DNA from: a virus
IMG/VR virus record: IMGVR_UViG_3300031576_000265
Span: 1-25,703 of that record
Direction: 5' to 3' (one strand)
DNA: 25,703 bases
Position 1 is the stretch's first letter, and each line of letters begins with the position of its first letter. The notes beneath the pieces are model-generated. The model had not been told where the DNA came from, did not search any database, and was given only the letters and a program-made list of their open reading frames with translations. The translations under genes were made by a program, and so were the position numbers. This document shows positions 7,589 to 15,914 of this stretch, piece after piece.

Positions 7589-8212
7589 GTGTGGTCGCTC
7601 ACTCTCATCACGGCGGCGGTCAAGGAGCCGCTCGACATCTCGCTCGACGTCCGCGCCCATCTCCGGCTCGAACAGATAGCGGACTCCCAGGACAGGCTGC
7701 TCGGGAGCATGGTCGTGGCGGCGCGCCATGCGTGCGAGACGTTCACCGGGCGCCAGCTCCTCGACGCGACGTGGGAGCTGTGGATGGACGACTGGTGGGA
7801 AGCGGGCATCTTCCAGGGAGGCGCGCTGTTCGTCCCGAAACCGCCGCTCCGCTCCATCGTCTCCGTCAAGTACGTGGATATGGCAGGAGTTCTGCAAACC
7901 TGGGACGTGGCGAAGTACTCGGCCGAGGTGCAGGACGTGACGGCGGTGGCGCCCATGTGCCAGCGGGGGCGGGTCTATCCCAACTACGGGGAGATCTGGC
8001 CGGACATACGTTGTCAGCCAGGGGCCGTCAAGGTCCGATTCACTGCCGGCTACGGAGCTACAGGCCCCACCGTCCCAGCCGGGCTCAAGCAGGGGATGCT
8101 GCTCGAAATAGGGGAGATGTACGAGCGCCGCGAACTCGCCGTGGTCGGGAGCAGTGTGACGCCGGCCACTTTGTCAGCGGAGGCCCTGTGGTGGCCATAC
8201 CGAGCGTTCTGA
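7589..8212 (+). CDS. Head-tail connector, gp6/phiE125 gp8-like
   Basis: The 207-residue product opens with 'SLTLITAAVKEPLDISLDVRAHLRL', the signature N-terminus of gp6-like connectors, in which a short strand leads into 'EP-x-x-L-x-x-x-x-AHLR'. It continues with 'VVAARHACETFTGRQLLDATWELWMD', the four-helix part, and ends with the 'KVRFTAGYGATGPTVPAGLKQGMLLEIGEMYERRE' block typical of the family. The protein forms the ring beneath the portal. GTG 7589 is chosen because it gives the conserved N-terminus, with GAGGA-like pairing just upstream. The next gene starts one base after the stop. Confidence 0.88.
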   Translation: MWSLTLITAAVKEPLDISLDVRAHLRLEQIADSQDRLLGSMVVAARHACETFTGRQLLDATWELWMDDWWEAGIFQGGALFVPKPPLRSIVSVKYVDMAGVLQTWDVAKYSAEVQDVTAVAPMCQRGRVYPNYGEIWPDIRCQPGAVKVRFTAGYGATGPTVPAGLKQGMLLEIGEMYERRELAVVGSSVTPATLSAEALWWPYRAF

Positions 8213-8213
8213 G

Positions 8214-8558
8214 ATGAGGGCTGGGGGCTTGGATCGTCGCGTGCGCATCGAGCAGGCCACGGAGACCCAGGACTCCGCGACCGGTGAGCCCATCCGGACC
8301 TGGGGCCTCGTGCGCGAGGTCTGGGCCAACGTGCGGCCCCTGCGTGGCAGCGAGCTTTCTGCGGCGCAGCAGCTCGTGGCGAAGGCGGACACGCTGTTTC
8401 TTATTCGCTTCCCGCACGGGCTCGACCCGCTTCCCAACGCGGACGAGTCCATGCGGCTGGTCTACGGGGACGTGCCGTACAACATCCAACACGTAGCCGA
8501 GATTGGCCGCAGAGAGGGCTTGGAGATCCTGGCCGCGGCGCGCGCGGAGGCTGCATGA
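8214..8558 (+). CDS. Phage head closure protein (SPP1 gp16/HCP1-like)
   Basis: The 114-residue product has the family layout: 'GGLDRRVRIEQATETQDSATGEPIRTW', then VREVWANVRPLRGSEL, 'DTLFLIRF' and an 'YNIQHVAEIGRREGLEILAAA' finish. These proteins sit between the connector ring and the tail and seal the filled head. The start follows the upstream stop directly, and the stop overlaps the next gene as ATGA. Size and gene order are canonical. Confidence 0.9.
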   Translation: MRAGGLDRRVRIEQATETQDSATGEPIRTWGLVREVWANVRPLRGSELSAAQQLVAKADTLFLIRFPHGLDPLPNADESMRLVYGDVPYNIQHVAEIGRREGLEILAAARAEAA

Positions 8559-8983
8559 TCTCCGGGGAGTGGAAGGGCGTCCGTGAAGCCGAGCAGGCCA
8601 TCAAGGCCCTCGGCGATGTCTTCTCCCAGCCGGTCCTCGAAGACGCACTCAAGAAGCTGGCGGCGCCCATCGCCGAGGACATCCGGCACAACCTGGCCCC
8701 ACACCGCCGGAGCGGGTTCACGGAGGAGGACATCGGAGTCAGCGTTTCCAAGGAACGCCGTGAGGCCGGGGAGGCCGTGGTAGTCGTTGGTGCTCACGGG
8801 CGGAAGGGTGGCCGGGCATACATCCTGGGCTTCCTGGAATTCGGGACCTTCCGTCAGCCGGCGCGGCCCGTGATCCGGCCGGCATGGGATGCCGCCGAGG
8901 GCAGCTATCCGGAGCGAGCGCTTCAGGAATTACGCAAGGCTTATGAGCGCGGCATCAAGCGCTTCAGCCGGAGGGCGTCGTGA
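8555..8983 (+). CDS. HK97 gp10-family morphogenesis protein
   Basis: The 142-residue product matches the HK97 gp10 family: an N-terminal helix pair (AEQAIKALGDVF...LEDALKKLAAPIAEDIR), a HRRSGFTEEDIGVSV core strand, and the strongly diagnostic 'YILGFLEFGTFRQPARPVIRPAWD' block near residues 89-112. The family is needed for tail-joining or tail completion. It overlaps its neighbours at both ends (ATGA in, GTGA out), consistent with one polycistronic connector module. Confidence 0.92.
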   Translation: MISGEWKGVREAEQAIKALGDVFSQPVLEDALKKLAAPIAEDIRHNLAPHRRSGFTEEDIGVSVSKERREAGEAVVVVGAHGRKGGRAYILGFLEFGTFRQPARPVIRPAWDAAEGSYPERALQELRKAYERGIKRFSRRAS

Positions 8984-9402
8984 TCGAGAAATCCCTCCGC
9001 GGGGCCCTCCTGGGCAATGCGACCGTGGCCGCGCTGGTCGGGACGCGCATCTATCCCATGATCCTTCCGCAGGCGCGCGTTTGGCCCGGCCCCAGCCTCA
9101 CTTTTCAGCGGATCTCCACCACGTCACCCGTGGCGTTGACGGGGGAGACGGGCCCGGAGCGGATGCGCGTGCAGATCGATTCCTGGGACGACTCCTGGAC
9201 CGGCGTTAGGGCGCTAGCCATCGCAGTCAAGAACGCGCTCCAGGGATTTGCCGGAGCTCTGGGCGGGGGCGAGGAACTGTTCGGGGTGTTCATGGACAGC
9301 CAGAGAGACTTTTTCGAGTCCGAAGTAGGGCCGTCCGGGGAGGGCATGTATCGCGTCTCTCAGGACTTTTTCGTCCACGTCGGCATGGAGGTTGCGGCAT
9401 GA
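8980..9402 (+). CDS. Tail terminator/completion protein (DUF3168)
   Basis: The 140-residue product follows the DUF3168 pattern: 'SLRGALLGNATVAALVGTRIYPMILPQ', LTFQRISTTSPVALTG, 'RMRVQIDSWDDSW', a helix (VRALAIAVKNALQGF) and a final 'YRVSQDFFVHVGME' strand. The family caps the growing tail tube and joins it to the head. GTG 8980 gives the family N-terminus and overlaps the gp10-like stop; the stop overlaps the next ATG. All of this is normal for a siphovirus. Confidence 0.9.
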   Translation: MIEKSLRGALLGNATVAALVGTRIYPMILPQARVWPGPSLTFQRISTTSPVALTGETGPERMRVQIDSWDDSWTGVRALAIAVKNALQGFAGALGGGEELFGVFMDSQRDFFESEVGPSGEGMYRVSQDFFVHVGMEVAA

Positions 9403-9977
9403 AGCGTTTTCTGACAGTGGGCCTCGCGGCCCTTCTGGTGATCGGACTCGGATTCGTGAACATGGGCGACGTGGGTGGGGCCACGCTCAGCACGCGGGTC
9501 GTGGTGGACTTGAGCGGCACCCTTTCCGGCACGACCGGGATCGCCACTCCGGTCGCCAAGCTGACCGCGCCCAGAACGATGGACTTCGTCAACGGGGTAG
9601 CGGCTGGCCAGGCGGACTCGATCTACGTGAGCACGGCAAGCATCACTACGGCTGCCACCCTGACGCTCGATGTCAAGGGGGCGCTGCTGGATCCGCTCGG
9701 AGCGGCATTCACGCCCGCCAAGCTGAAGCTCGTCTACATCTACTCCCAGCCGGCGAACACTACCACCTTGACGCTGTTCGGTGATGTGAACCATGTGCCG
9801 ATCCTGAACACGGTCGCGACGACGAGCACTCTGCTCCCGGGAGGCATGTTCCTGCTGGTTCAGCCACCCTTGGCCGGGATCACCGTCACGGCGGCCACGG
9901 GAGACATCATCAAGATTGTGAACGCCGCGGGAGCGACCGCGGTGGTGGACATCGTTCTCGTCGGGACCTCGAGCTAA
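9399..9977 (+). CDS. Phage structural-type protein with N-terminal signal peptide
   Basis: The 192-residue product begins with a clear signal-like segment: MKR, a hydrophobic stretch FLTVGLAALLVIGLGFV, then a Gly/Ala-rich end (VGGA) suggesting cleavage near residue 28. No lipobox Cys is present. The rest is beta-rich and matches a virion-associated pattern seen in many siphoviruses, with landmarks 'GQADSIYVSTASI', 'ATLTLDVKGALLDPLGAAF', 'GGMFLLVQPPLAG' and 'DIIKIVNAAG...VDIVLVGTSS'. Those relatives usually lack an export signal. It lies between the tail terminator and tail tube genes and overlaps the former by four bases. Its cellular location and role are unresolved. Confidence 0.65.
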   Translation: MKRFLTVGLAALLVIGLGFVNMGDVGGATLSTRVVVDLSGTLSGTTGIATPVAKLTAPRTMDFVNGVAAGQADSIYVSTASITTAATLTLDVKGALLDPLGAAFTPAKLKLVYIYSQPANTTTLTLFGDVNHVPILNTVATTSTLLPGGMFLLVQPPLAGITVTAATGDIIKIVNAAGATAVVDIVLVGTSS

Positions 9978-10007
9978 GCGCTCGGCTGACCCGGAAAGGG
10001 GCAAGAT

Positions 10008-10457
10008 ATGGCGGCAACCCTCGGCAGCATCGGGTACAAGTCGAAAGCCTACCGCGAGGATTCGGCGAACCCGGGGACGTTCCTCCAGATCATCGAAGTC
10101 AAGAGCATCGACCCCGCGGAGCCGCAGTACGACGAGGCTGAATTCACCCACCTGGAGAGCCCGAGCGCGACCAAGGAATTCAAGCCCACCATGAAGGACC
10201 CAGGCGAGGTGAAGTTTACCTGCAACGCCGTGCAGGGCAACGCGGTGCAGCAGGGCATCGAGTCGGACTTTTACGCCGGGACCACGACGGTCCAGAGCTG
10301 GAGGCATGAAATCTGCGACAACGTCACCGGCGCAGTCCAGAAGACCTACACCTACCCCGCGTACATCAAGAGCGTGAAGCGCGGCCCGATCAGCACGTCC
10401 GATCCGATCGAGCTGGCGATCACAATCCGCGTGACCGGAGCCGTCGTCATCACGTAG
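10008..10457 (+). CDS. Major tail tube protein
   Basis: The 149-residue product has the layout of small tube-forming proteins: 'GSIGYKSKAYREDSANPGTFLQIIEVKSI', 'DEAEFTHLESPSATKEFKPTMKDPGEVKFTCN', a middle loop and a final pair of strands (GPISTSDPIELAITIRVTGAV). The protein polymerises into the hollow tail tube. AAAGGGG at 9996-10002 is a good ribosome site, fitting high expression. Position before the chaperone and tape-measure genes is canonical. A fused Ig-like domain, common in larger tube proteins, is absent. Confidence 0.9.
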   Translation: MAATLGSIGYKSKAYREDSANPGTFLQIIEVKSIDPAEPQYDEAEFTHLESPSATKEFKPTMKDPGEVKFTCNAVQGNAVQQGIESDFYAGTTTVQSWRHEICDNVTGAVQKTYTYPAYIKSVKRGPISTSDPIELAITIRVTGAVVIT

Positions 10458-10462
10458 CGGCC

Positions 10463-10879
10463 ATGGTCAACCAATACCGCGGAGAGACACCGTTCGAGGT
10501 GGACGGTGTCTCATACTTCCTCTATCTGGGCCTCAACGAGCTGGCCGCTCTGGAGACGGAATGGGGCACCGTACGCCTGCCCGGAGAGGCAGAGGAGCAG
10601 TGGGCGCCGAAGCGCCAGCAGTTCCTCGAACGTCTGTTCTCTCCGAACAATGCGGAGCTGCGTTCCATCTTCCGGGAAGGCTTGCGCCGCTGGGCGCGAC
10701 TGAATCGTAACGGGGCGACCCCATTGGACGATGAGGCGGTGGGCCAGATCATGGAGCTATCGCCGCCAGCGCTTCGGGAGATTCATGCCCTCGTGCTGAA
10801 AAACTCCTTCGGCGTCAAGAGTGAGGATCAGGACCCAAACGCACCGGGCGGGGAGCCTTCGACCTCGAAGACTTCGTAG
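10463..10879 (+). CDS. Tail assembly chaperone, GTA gp10-like, zero-frame product
   Basis: The 138-residue product opens with 'NQYRGETPFEVDGVSYFLYLGLNELAALETEWG', a strong match to the GTA-gp10/Phage_TAC family whose members bind the tape measure during tail assembly. A helical region with 'LFSPNNAELRSIFREGLRRW' follows. The last twenty or so residues are Pro/Ser/Asp-rich and unstructured. This gene holds a canonical slippery heptamer 12 codons before its stop, so it probably also produces a longer fusion. Confidence 0.88.
   Translation: MVNQYRGETPFEVDGVSYFLYLGLNELAALETEWGTVRLPGEAEEQWAPKRQQFLERLFSPNNAELRSIFREGLRRWARLNRNGATPLDDEAVGQIMELSPPALREIHALVLKNSFGVKSEDQDPNAPGGEPSTSKTS
10834..10840 (+). 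promoter_or_regulatory. Programmed -1 frameshift site C_CCA_AAC
   Basis: The heptamer CCCAAAC lies in register with the chaperone codons GAC-CCA-AAC, fitting the X_XXY_YYZ rule exactly. It falls inside the only interval where a -1 shift works, after the -1 frame stop at 10822-10824 and before the zero-frame stop at 10877-10879. Downstream, CTTCG/CGAAG (10857-10870) and GGAGCC (10852-10857) with GGCTCC (10886-10891 or 10898-10903) offer stimulatory structure. A GT-type frameshift is widely conserved in tail chaperone genes. Confidence 0.82.
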
Positions 10880-11169
10880 CGCAGGGGCTCCGATGGGGGC
10901 TCCGCGAAAGCGAAGTCTGGGACATGACCCCGCGGAGAATCGTCGAGGTCATCGCCGCTGGTCGGGAACGGTGGCTCGATCACCTCGAGCTTCAAGTTCT
11001 GGGTGCTTTCCATACCGAAGCCTTCGCCCGCGAGAAACGGCTCTCCGATCAGAGCCTCCGCAAGGCCCTACCTCAGCGGCAAGAGAGCAGCGAGCAGAGA
11101 GCGCGGAGCGTCGAGCAAGAGATTGCTCGGTGGGACCAGTGGGCGGGGCGCATGAACCGGGGGCAGTGA
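10840..11169 (+). CDS. Tail assembly chaperone, -1 frame extension
   Basis: After the slip, translation resumes at 10840 and reads 109 codons to the TGA at 11167-11169. The opening 'FDLEDFVAQGLRWGLRESEVWDMTPRRIVEVI' is coherent helical protein starting upstream of the first ATG in this frame (10924), so initiation there would discard conserved-looking sequence. A charged coiled-coil end follows (LRKALPQRQESSEQRARSVE). The full fusion would be about 235 residues. The extension corresponds to the T part of lambda GT, which recruits the tape measure. The tape measure gene begins four bases after this stop. Confidence 0.8.
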   Translation, partial: RTGRGAFDLEDFVAQGLRWGLRESEVWDMTPRRIVEVIAAGRERWLDHLELQVLGAFHTEAFAREKRLSDQSLRKALPQRQESSEQRARSVEQEIARWDQWAGRMNRGQ

Positions 11170-11172
11170 TCC

Positions 11173-14100
11173 ATGGCTGATGAAATCATCGGCAGGCCGC
11201 GCCTTGAGCTCGAGGCCACCCGCACGAAGCTGGAGGCCGACCTCAAGGCTGCTCAGGCCGCGGTGGGCGCGGCCATGTCCAAGGCCGAGAAGGTCCAGGC
11301 ACAGGTCAACAAGCAGATCCAGGCCAACATGGACCGCATCAATGCCGTGCGCCCCACGGCACAGATGCAACTGCTGTCCCAGGCCATCGAGCGGATGGGC
11401 GGGGCCTCGAAGCTCTCCGAGGACAAGGTAGCTCGGCTTCGCGGTGAAGTTGAACGGCTCGCTGCGGCTGGTGCCAAGATCCCCAAGAATCTCCAATCCA
11501 TAACCGGTGGTGGGGCTGGCGCTGGCGGTCAGGCTGCGCTCAGTGCGGCACAGCAGCAACTCGCAGCGGCCGGACCCGGAGGAGGGATGTTCGCCGCCGG
11601 GCTAGCCGCGCTCGGACCAGCCGGCTTAGCGGCTGCGGCGGGCATCGGTGCTCTTGCGATCGGCGTAACCGCCGCCGGCAAGGCAATCAGCACCCTCCTC
11701 GCTCGGGCGGACCAGTTGTCCAACCTTTCGTCTCGGCTCCAGATCAGCGCGGTTGCTCTTCAGGGTCTCGAACAGATCGCCAAGCCCGCCGGCGTCTCGC
11801 TGGAGAGTCTCGGCACAACCGTTCTGAAGCTCACCAGAAATCTGGAGCTCAATCCGCAAGCCTTCTCCCGCTACGGCTTGGACATCGAACGGCTCCGGGG
11901 CCTGGCGCCCGATAAGCTGTTCCTGGATGTAGCTCAGTCTATCCGGGAGATGGACTCGCCAGGGCAGCAAGCTGCTGCCGCCATGCAACTCCTCGGAGAT
12001 CGCTCGGGTGAGGCGTTACAAGTCATTCGGCAGGGCGCAACCGACATTCGGGATCTCGGGTTCCTGACAGACGAACAGGTCTCCCGACTGGATGCTCTCG
12101 GCGACGAATGGGGCCATCTTGGGGACGCGGTCAAGAATGCTGCGTTGCAGTTCACGGACGCGGGGCTGAATACCATCGGCCTGGATAGCGGGCTGAAGGA
12201 TGTCACGAACACGATTGCGCTCTTCAGCGGTCTCATTCGGGACAACCAGGCCACGGTCCGCGAATGGTTCAACGAGTTTGCTCTGGGACTTCCAAAGCTC
12301 CTCGGCGGTCTTCAGGCGCTCGAAGACATGGACCTTCCGACAGTCACGACGAAGCTCTTTCAACCCGGCGCTGGCGAAATCAGGCTCCCGGGCGCAGAGG
12401 AGCAGGCGCGACTTCTGGAGAGGGGCCTGGCTGCCGAAAGGGCTGCGGCTGCTAAGGCAGAGGCGGCACAAAAAGAAGCCCTCGCCAAGAGACAGTTGGA
12501 ACTGCACCGACAGAACATGGCGGCAACGGATGCGATCTTGGCGAAGGAACGCGAGATCGACGCCATCACGAAGCGCCAGATCGAGAACTTAGCGAATCAG
12601 CTTCGAACACAGCAAGCAATCGCTCGGGCCGCGCAAGACGAATTCGATGCACGGGCTCGGAGTGCTGGCACGGGCGAACACGAGGCCATGCTTCGACAGC
12701 GCGTCGTGGACGCCCATGCGGAGATGCAGCGCACCACATCCGACGCCAAGAAGACAGCCGAAATCATCGACAACATGACGGCGAGCATGGGGGCCGGTGG
12801 CAGGGAGTTGAATCGGCAACTCAAGCAATCCTTCGGCCTCTTGCGCGATACGGAGAAGCCTGCTGATCGCGTTGCCGAGGCGCTGGCGCAGGCGGCGCAC
12901 TTCGCAGAGATCATGGGCGTGAATGCCGACACCTTCGCCGGGCGCATGACGTCGGCCATGCCGGCCCTCGGCGCCGCATTCAGACAGTTCTCGGATGCCA
13001 CTCGCGCCACGGGCAGGGTCCAGACCATTGGCGGCTCCATGAGCGCCCGGGCCGCGGGCATGATCGGTGCCGGTGCCAATGCGGCCCAACTGATCGGTGG
13101 TGTCATCGGCGGTACGGCGGGCCGGGCCATCTCGGGGGCAGGCGCCGGTGCGGCCATGGGGATGCAGTTCGGGCCGTGGGGCGCGGCGGCCGGAGCAGTC
13201 GTCGGCGGCCTTGTTGGATTGTTCGCAGGCCGCCGGATTCGTCGCCATGCCCAGGAGGCGGGAAGGGTTCTGGGGCGACAGATTTCTGATGAGGCGGCGC
13301 AGGAGATCGAACGCCGAGCGCACGAAACCGGGCGGAGCTTCAGCCAGGTTGTGGCCGACATGAAGAAGGAGGAAGACAAGGCCAAGGCCGAGGCCAAGCG
13401 TGCTGCTACCGCCGAGGGATTGGGACGCGCCCAGACTGGGCTTGACGCGCTGTTCAGCGGCCTGGAAAAACTGAAGCGAAGCCCAGAGCTGGATGCCTTT
13501 GCTGCCGCCATCGAAACCAAGGTCGGCGATGCGTTGCTCAAGGCCGGTCTTGGGTTCATGGCAACTGGGGCGCTCAAGACGTCCGTGGAGTTCGGCGCCG
13601 CCCAGACCGCAGCTGGTGGCGCGGCCGAGGTCATGGCAGGAATGCGCCAGGCGGGCATGGTCGACACCGGCCTCATGGCCGCGATCGGCGGGCTTGCTAC
13701 CGAGCTTCAGAGGCAGGCAATGGAGGCAGCTCTCGCAACAGGGATGACGCAGGAGGAGGCGCAGAAGGCCGGCTTCGGCGCCGTGTCCAACCTACTCCGT
13801 GAGCAGCTCAACGCCTCCATTCAGAGCGGAACAGAGCTGGACGCGAACACGAAAGCTCTCATAGAGGAAGCCAAGGCCAACGGTATCGAGATCCTAGCGG
13901 ACCCAGCGATCGAATCCCTCGCTGTTCAGAGAAAGCAACTTGATGTGCTGCGTCAGATTGCTGGTGGAGGTGGCCCGGAAGGTGATACGGCAGGCAGGAA
14001 GCTTGAGAGGGCGCAAAGGTCCGGCCAACTGCTGCCAGACGTGAGCGGCCAGCATGGGCTGGGTCCAGTCCTCACGCGTAAAGAAGGACTCCTGCACTAC

Positions 14101-14553
14101 CATCCGAACGAGTTGATGCTTGTCGCTCCGCGCAACCAATTCGACGATCTGCTGCTCTCGGTCCCAGGGATACTCAAAGATCGGGGGTCTCTCCGATCGG
14201 CCGCTCGTGGCATGTTCGAGCCCATGGACCTTCCAGGCTACGATGACGATATCGGCCCGGGAGGCGGCGATGCTGGAGTCGGAAGCGCCACCGTTGGCGC
14301 GCCCGGCCCGACTATTCAATCTCTGCTCGATGCGATGCCGGAGTTGATCGCCCAGGCCATCGCCGCTGCGCCGCCCGCGCTCGAAGCATCCCTCAACGTC
14401 GTCCAGAATCTCACGGAAGATCCGCTCCAGACCCAGGAGCGACGCGAGGACATGCGGCGCTTCACCTCGCGGCTGATGGCCAACGAGGTCCGGGCCAAGG
14501 TCGGGGACTTCTACTCGGCGCTCTACGACACGATCGTCAGAGCGAGGCGCTGA
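11173..14553 (+). CDS. Tape measure protein
   Basis: At 1126 residues this is the longest gene and sets tail length. At the usual 0.15 nm per residue the tail would be roughly 170 nm (inference). The N-terminus is a heptad-rich coiled coil (LELEATRTKLEADLKAAQAAVG). An Ala/Gly hydrophobic segment lies near residues 137-172, charged coiled coil near 413-560, and a long Gly/Ala hydrophobic stretch near 630-686 that may insert in the host membrane during DNA entry. The C-terminal third is helical with 'LLHYHPNELMLVAP'. No lysozyme or peptidase motif was recognised. The stop overlaps the next ATG. Confidence 0.93.
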   Translation: MADEIIGRPRLELEATRTKLEADLKAAQAAVGAAMSKAEKVQAQVNKQIQANMDRINAVRPTAQMQLLSQAIERMGGASKLSEDKVARLRGEVERLAAAGAKIPKNLQSITGGGAGAGGQAALSAAQQQLAAAGPGGGMFAAGLAALGPAGLAAAAGIGALAIGVTAAGKAISTLLARADQLSNLSSRLQISAVALQGLEQIAKPAGVSLESLGTTVLKLTRNLELNPQAFSRYGLDIERLRGLAPDKLFLDVAQSIREMDSPGQQAAAAMQLLGDRSGEALQVIRQGATDIRDLGFLTDEQVSRLDALGDEWGHLGDAVKNAALQFTDAGLNTIGLDSGLKDVTNTIALFSGLIRDNQATVREWFNEFALGLPKLLGGLQALEDMDLPTVTTKLFQPGAGEIRLPGAEEQARLLERGLAAERAAAAKAEAAQKEALAKRQLELHRQNMAATDAILAKEREIDAITKRQIENLANQLRTQQAIARAAQDEFDARARSAGTGEHEAMLRQRVVDAHAEMQRTTSDAKKTAEIIDNMTASMGAGGRELNRQLKQSFGLLRDTEKPADRVAEALAQAAHFAEIMGVNADTFAGRMTSAMPALGAAFRQFSDATRATGRVQTIGGSMSARAAGMIGAGANAAQLIGGVIGGTAGRAISGAGAGAAMGMQFGPWGAAAGAVVGGLVGLFAGRRIRRHAQEAGRVLGRQISDEAAQEIERRAHETGRSFSQVVADMKKEEDKAKAEAKRAATAEGLGRAQTGLDALFSGLEKLKRSPELDAFAAAIETKVGDALLKAGLGFMATGALKTSVEFGAAQTAAGGAAEVMAGMRQAGMVDTGLMAAIGGLATELQRQAMEAALATGMTQEEAQKAGFGAVSNLLREQLNASIQSGTELDANTKALIEEAKANGIEILADPAIESLAVQRKQLDVLRQIAGGGGPEGDTAGRKLERAQRSGQLLPDVSGQHGLGPVLTRKEGLLHYHPNELMLVAPRNQFDDLLLSVPGILKDRGSLRSAARGMFEPMDLPGYDDDIGPGGGDAGVGSATVGAPGPTIQSLLDAMPELIAQAIAAAPPALEASLNVVQNLTEDPLQTQERREDMRRFTSRLMANEVRAKVGDFYSALYDTIVRARR

Positions 14554-15911
14554 TGCCGATCCATACCGCCGCCTGGATCGCAGAGGCGGCGAAAGTCTCC
14601 GGTAGCCTCTTCACCATCTGCGACTTCACATTCACCGGGGCCGGAGCCAGACGGTACGCCCCTGTTGGTATCGGCCTCGGAGGGAGCGGCCCGTACGAAG
14701 AGCGCGTTACGGCGATCTCGACAATCAAGCACGGGATCATTGAGCGGCCTGGTCAGCTAGGGTTTCCGGAAGTCACCGTCACTCTTGCGAATACCGACCA
14801 GGCCGTGACGAAGATCGTCGAGGGTAACGCCGTCAGGCGCTCGCCAGTGATTATCAGGAGGGCATCCACAGTCTTAGCAGATGAGGGCGACTGGGCAACG
14901 TACTTCACCGGCGTTCTCGATCGCTGGGAGTATGGCGCTGGCACCGTGGATCTGACGGTCCGCGTCGATTCGTTGCCGTTCGATGGGTTCGTGCCGAAGC
15001 AAGCGATCCTGAAGGGTGACGCGCCCAGGGCCAACAACACGGGGACCAACGTCTGGGGCACCTACATGCCGCTGGTCTACGGAACCCACCGGGCGGATGC
15101 GTTGGACGGCAAGGGCATGCTCCCCACCTTCAACACGGCCTACGACGCCACGGAGCCAGCCTACCACTACATGGTGATGCTGGGTCCCTGGAAGAATGTA
15201 ATTGCAGTCTATACGGACGGCGTGCTTAAGACGTTCGGCACCCACTACAACGGCCTCGATGTGGACTTGGCCGGCAAGCGCGCTTGGCGGATCAGCTTCG
15301 TGGCTGGTCAACAGCCCAGCACGACAGGAGTCGTAACGGTAGATGTCGACGGCGTCGAGACCGTTGGCGGCGCGCCAGCCTCGGCCGGGCCGCTGATCCA
15401 GAATCCCGTTGCCCAGCTCAAGCACTTCCTCACCAACTTCGTTTTCGGGGAGTACCAAACCGGGAACTGGCTCGGAACCGACTCCAGAGTAGACGCCGCC
15501 TCCTTTGCTGCCTCCGAATCCTTCGCCGACAAGTACGCCATGAAGGGCTCGATGTACATCGGGGGGTCCACCGAGCAGCGGCGAGCGCTGGATGTGGTGA
15601 ACGATTGGCTGCAATCGTGGCCGTGCTTCCGGCTGTTCTGGACCAACCTCGGGAAGCTTGGCTGCGTGCCGTTTCATCCGATCATCTCGACGGCATCTGG
15701 CAAGGCGTGGGTCCGACGTTGGGACGAGGTCGGCGCTAGCTTCCACCCGCAGACCGAGACGGCACAACTGGTGTCGCGCATCTCAGCCCCGTACCTCTAC
15801 GGTGTGCGCGCAGGGAAGTACTGGCAGTCACTGGACATCGAGGACGTAGACGCCGCCGAGAAAGTCACCGAGAGCTTCTCGCTGCTCTACAGCCTCGCTT
15901 CGATGGTGTAG
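14553..15911 (+). CDS. Tail tip / baseplate hub-like protein
   Basis: This 452-residue protein directly follows the tape measure, the place of distal tail and hub genes. Residues about 75-135 alternate strands in a manner typical of hub domains (PEVTVTLANTDQAVTKIVEG, 'WATYFTGVLDRWEYGAGTVDLTVRVD'), followed by a 'PLVYGTHRADAL' block and an 'AVYTDGVLKTFGTHYNG' strand region. The last 180 residues include 'QLKHFLTNFVFGEYQTGNW' and 'LDVVNDWLQSWPCFRLFWTNLGKLGCVPF', reminiscent of hub domains in which a helix precedes a beta barrel. The end (KVTESFSLLYSLASMV) stops abruptly before the following gene, which seems to continue the hub theme. The family was not named with certainty. Confidence 0.65.
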   Translation: MPIHTAAWIAEAAKVSGSLFTICDFTFTGAGARRYAPVGIGLGGSGPYEERVTAISTIKHGIIERPGQLGFPEVTVTLANTDQAVTKIVEGNAVRRSPVIIRRASTVLADEGDWATYFTGVLDRWEYGAGTVDLTVRVDSLPFDGFVPKQAILKGDAPRANNTGTNVWGTYMPLVYGTHRADALDGKGMLPTFNTAYDATEPAYHYMVMLGPWKNVIAVYTDGVLKTFGTHYNGLDVDLAGKRAWRISFVAGQQPSTTGVVTVDVDGVETVGGAPASAGPLIQNPVAQLKHFLTNFVFGEYQTGNWLGTDSRVDAASFAASESFADKYAMKGSMYIGGSTEQRRALDVVNDWLQSWPCFRLFWTNLGKLGCVPFHPIISTASGKAWVRRWDEVGASFHPQTETAQLVSRISAPYLYGVRAGKYWQSLDIEDVDAAEKVTESFSLLYSLASMV

Positions 15912-15914
15912 CGC

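Noticed and set aside
9360-10307. Long minus-strand frame (315 codons)
   Set aside because: It is antisense to the signal-peptide and tail tube genes, both well supported; composition is Arg/His-rich as expected for a shadow frame.
12597-13676. Minus-strand frame of 359 codons
   Set aside because: It is antisense to the tape measure and Ala/Pro-rich, a typical high-GC shadow.
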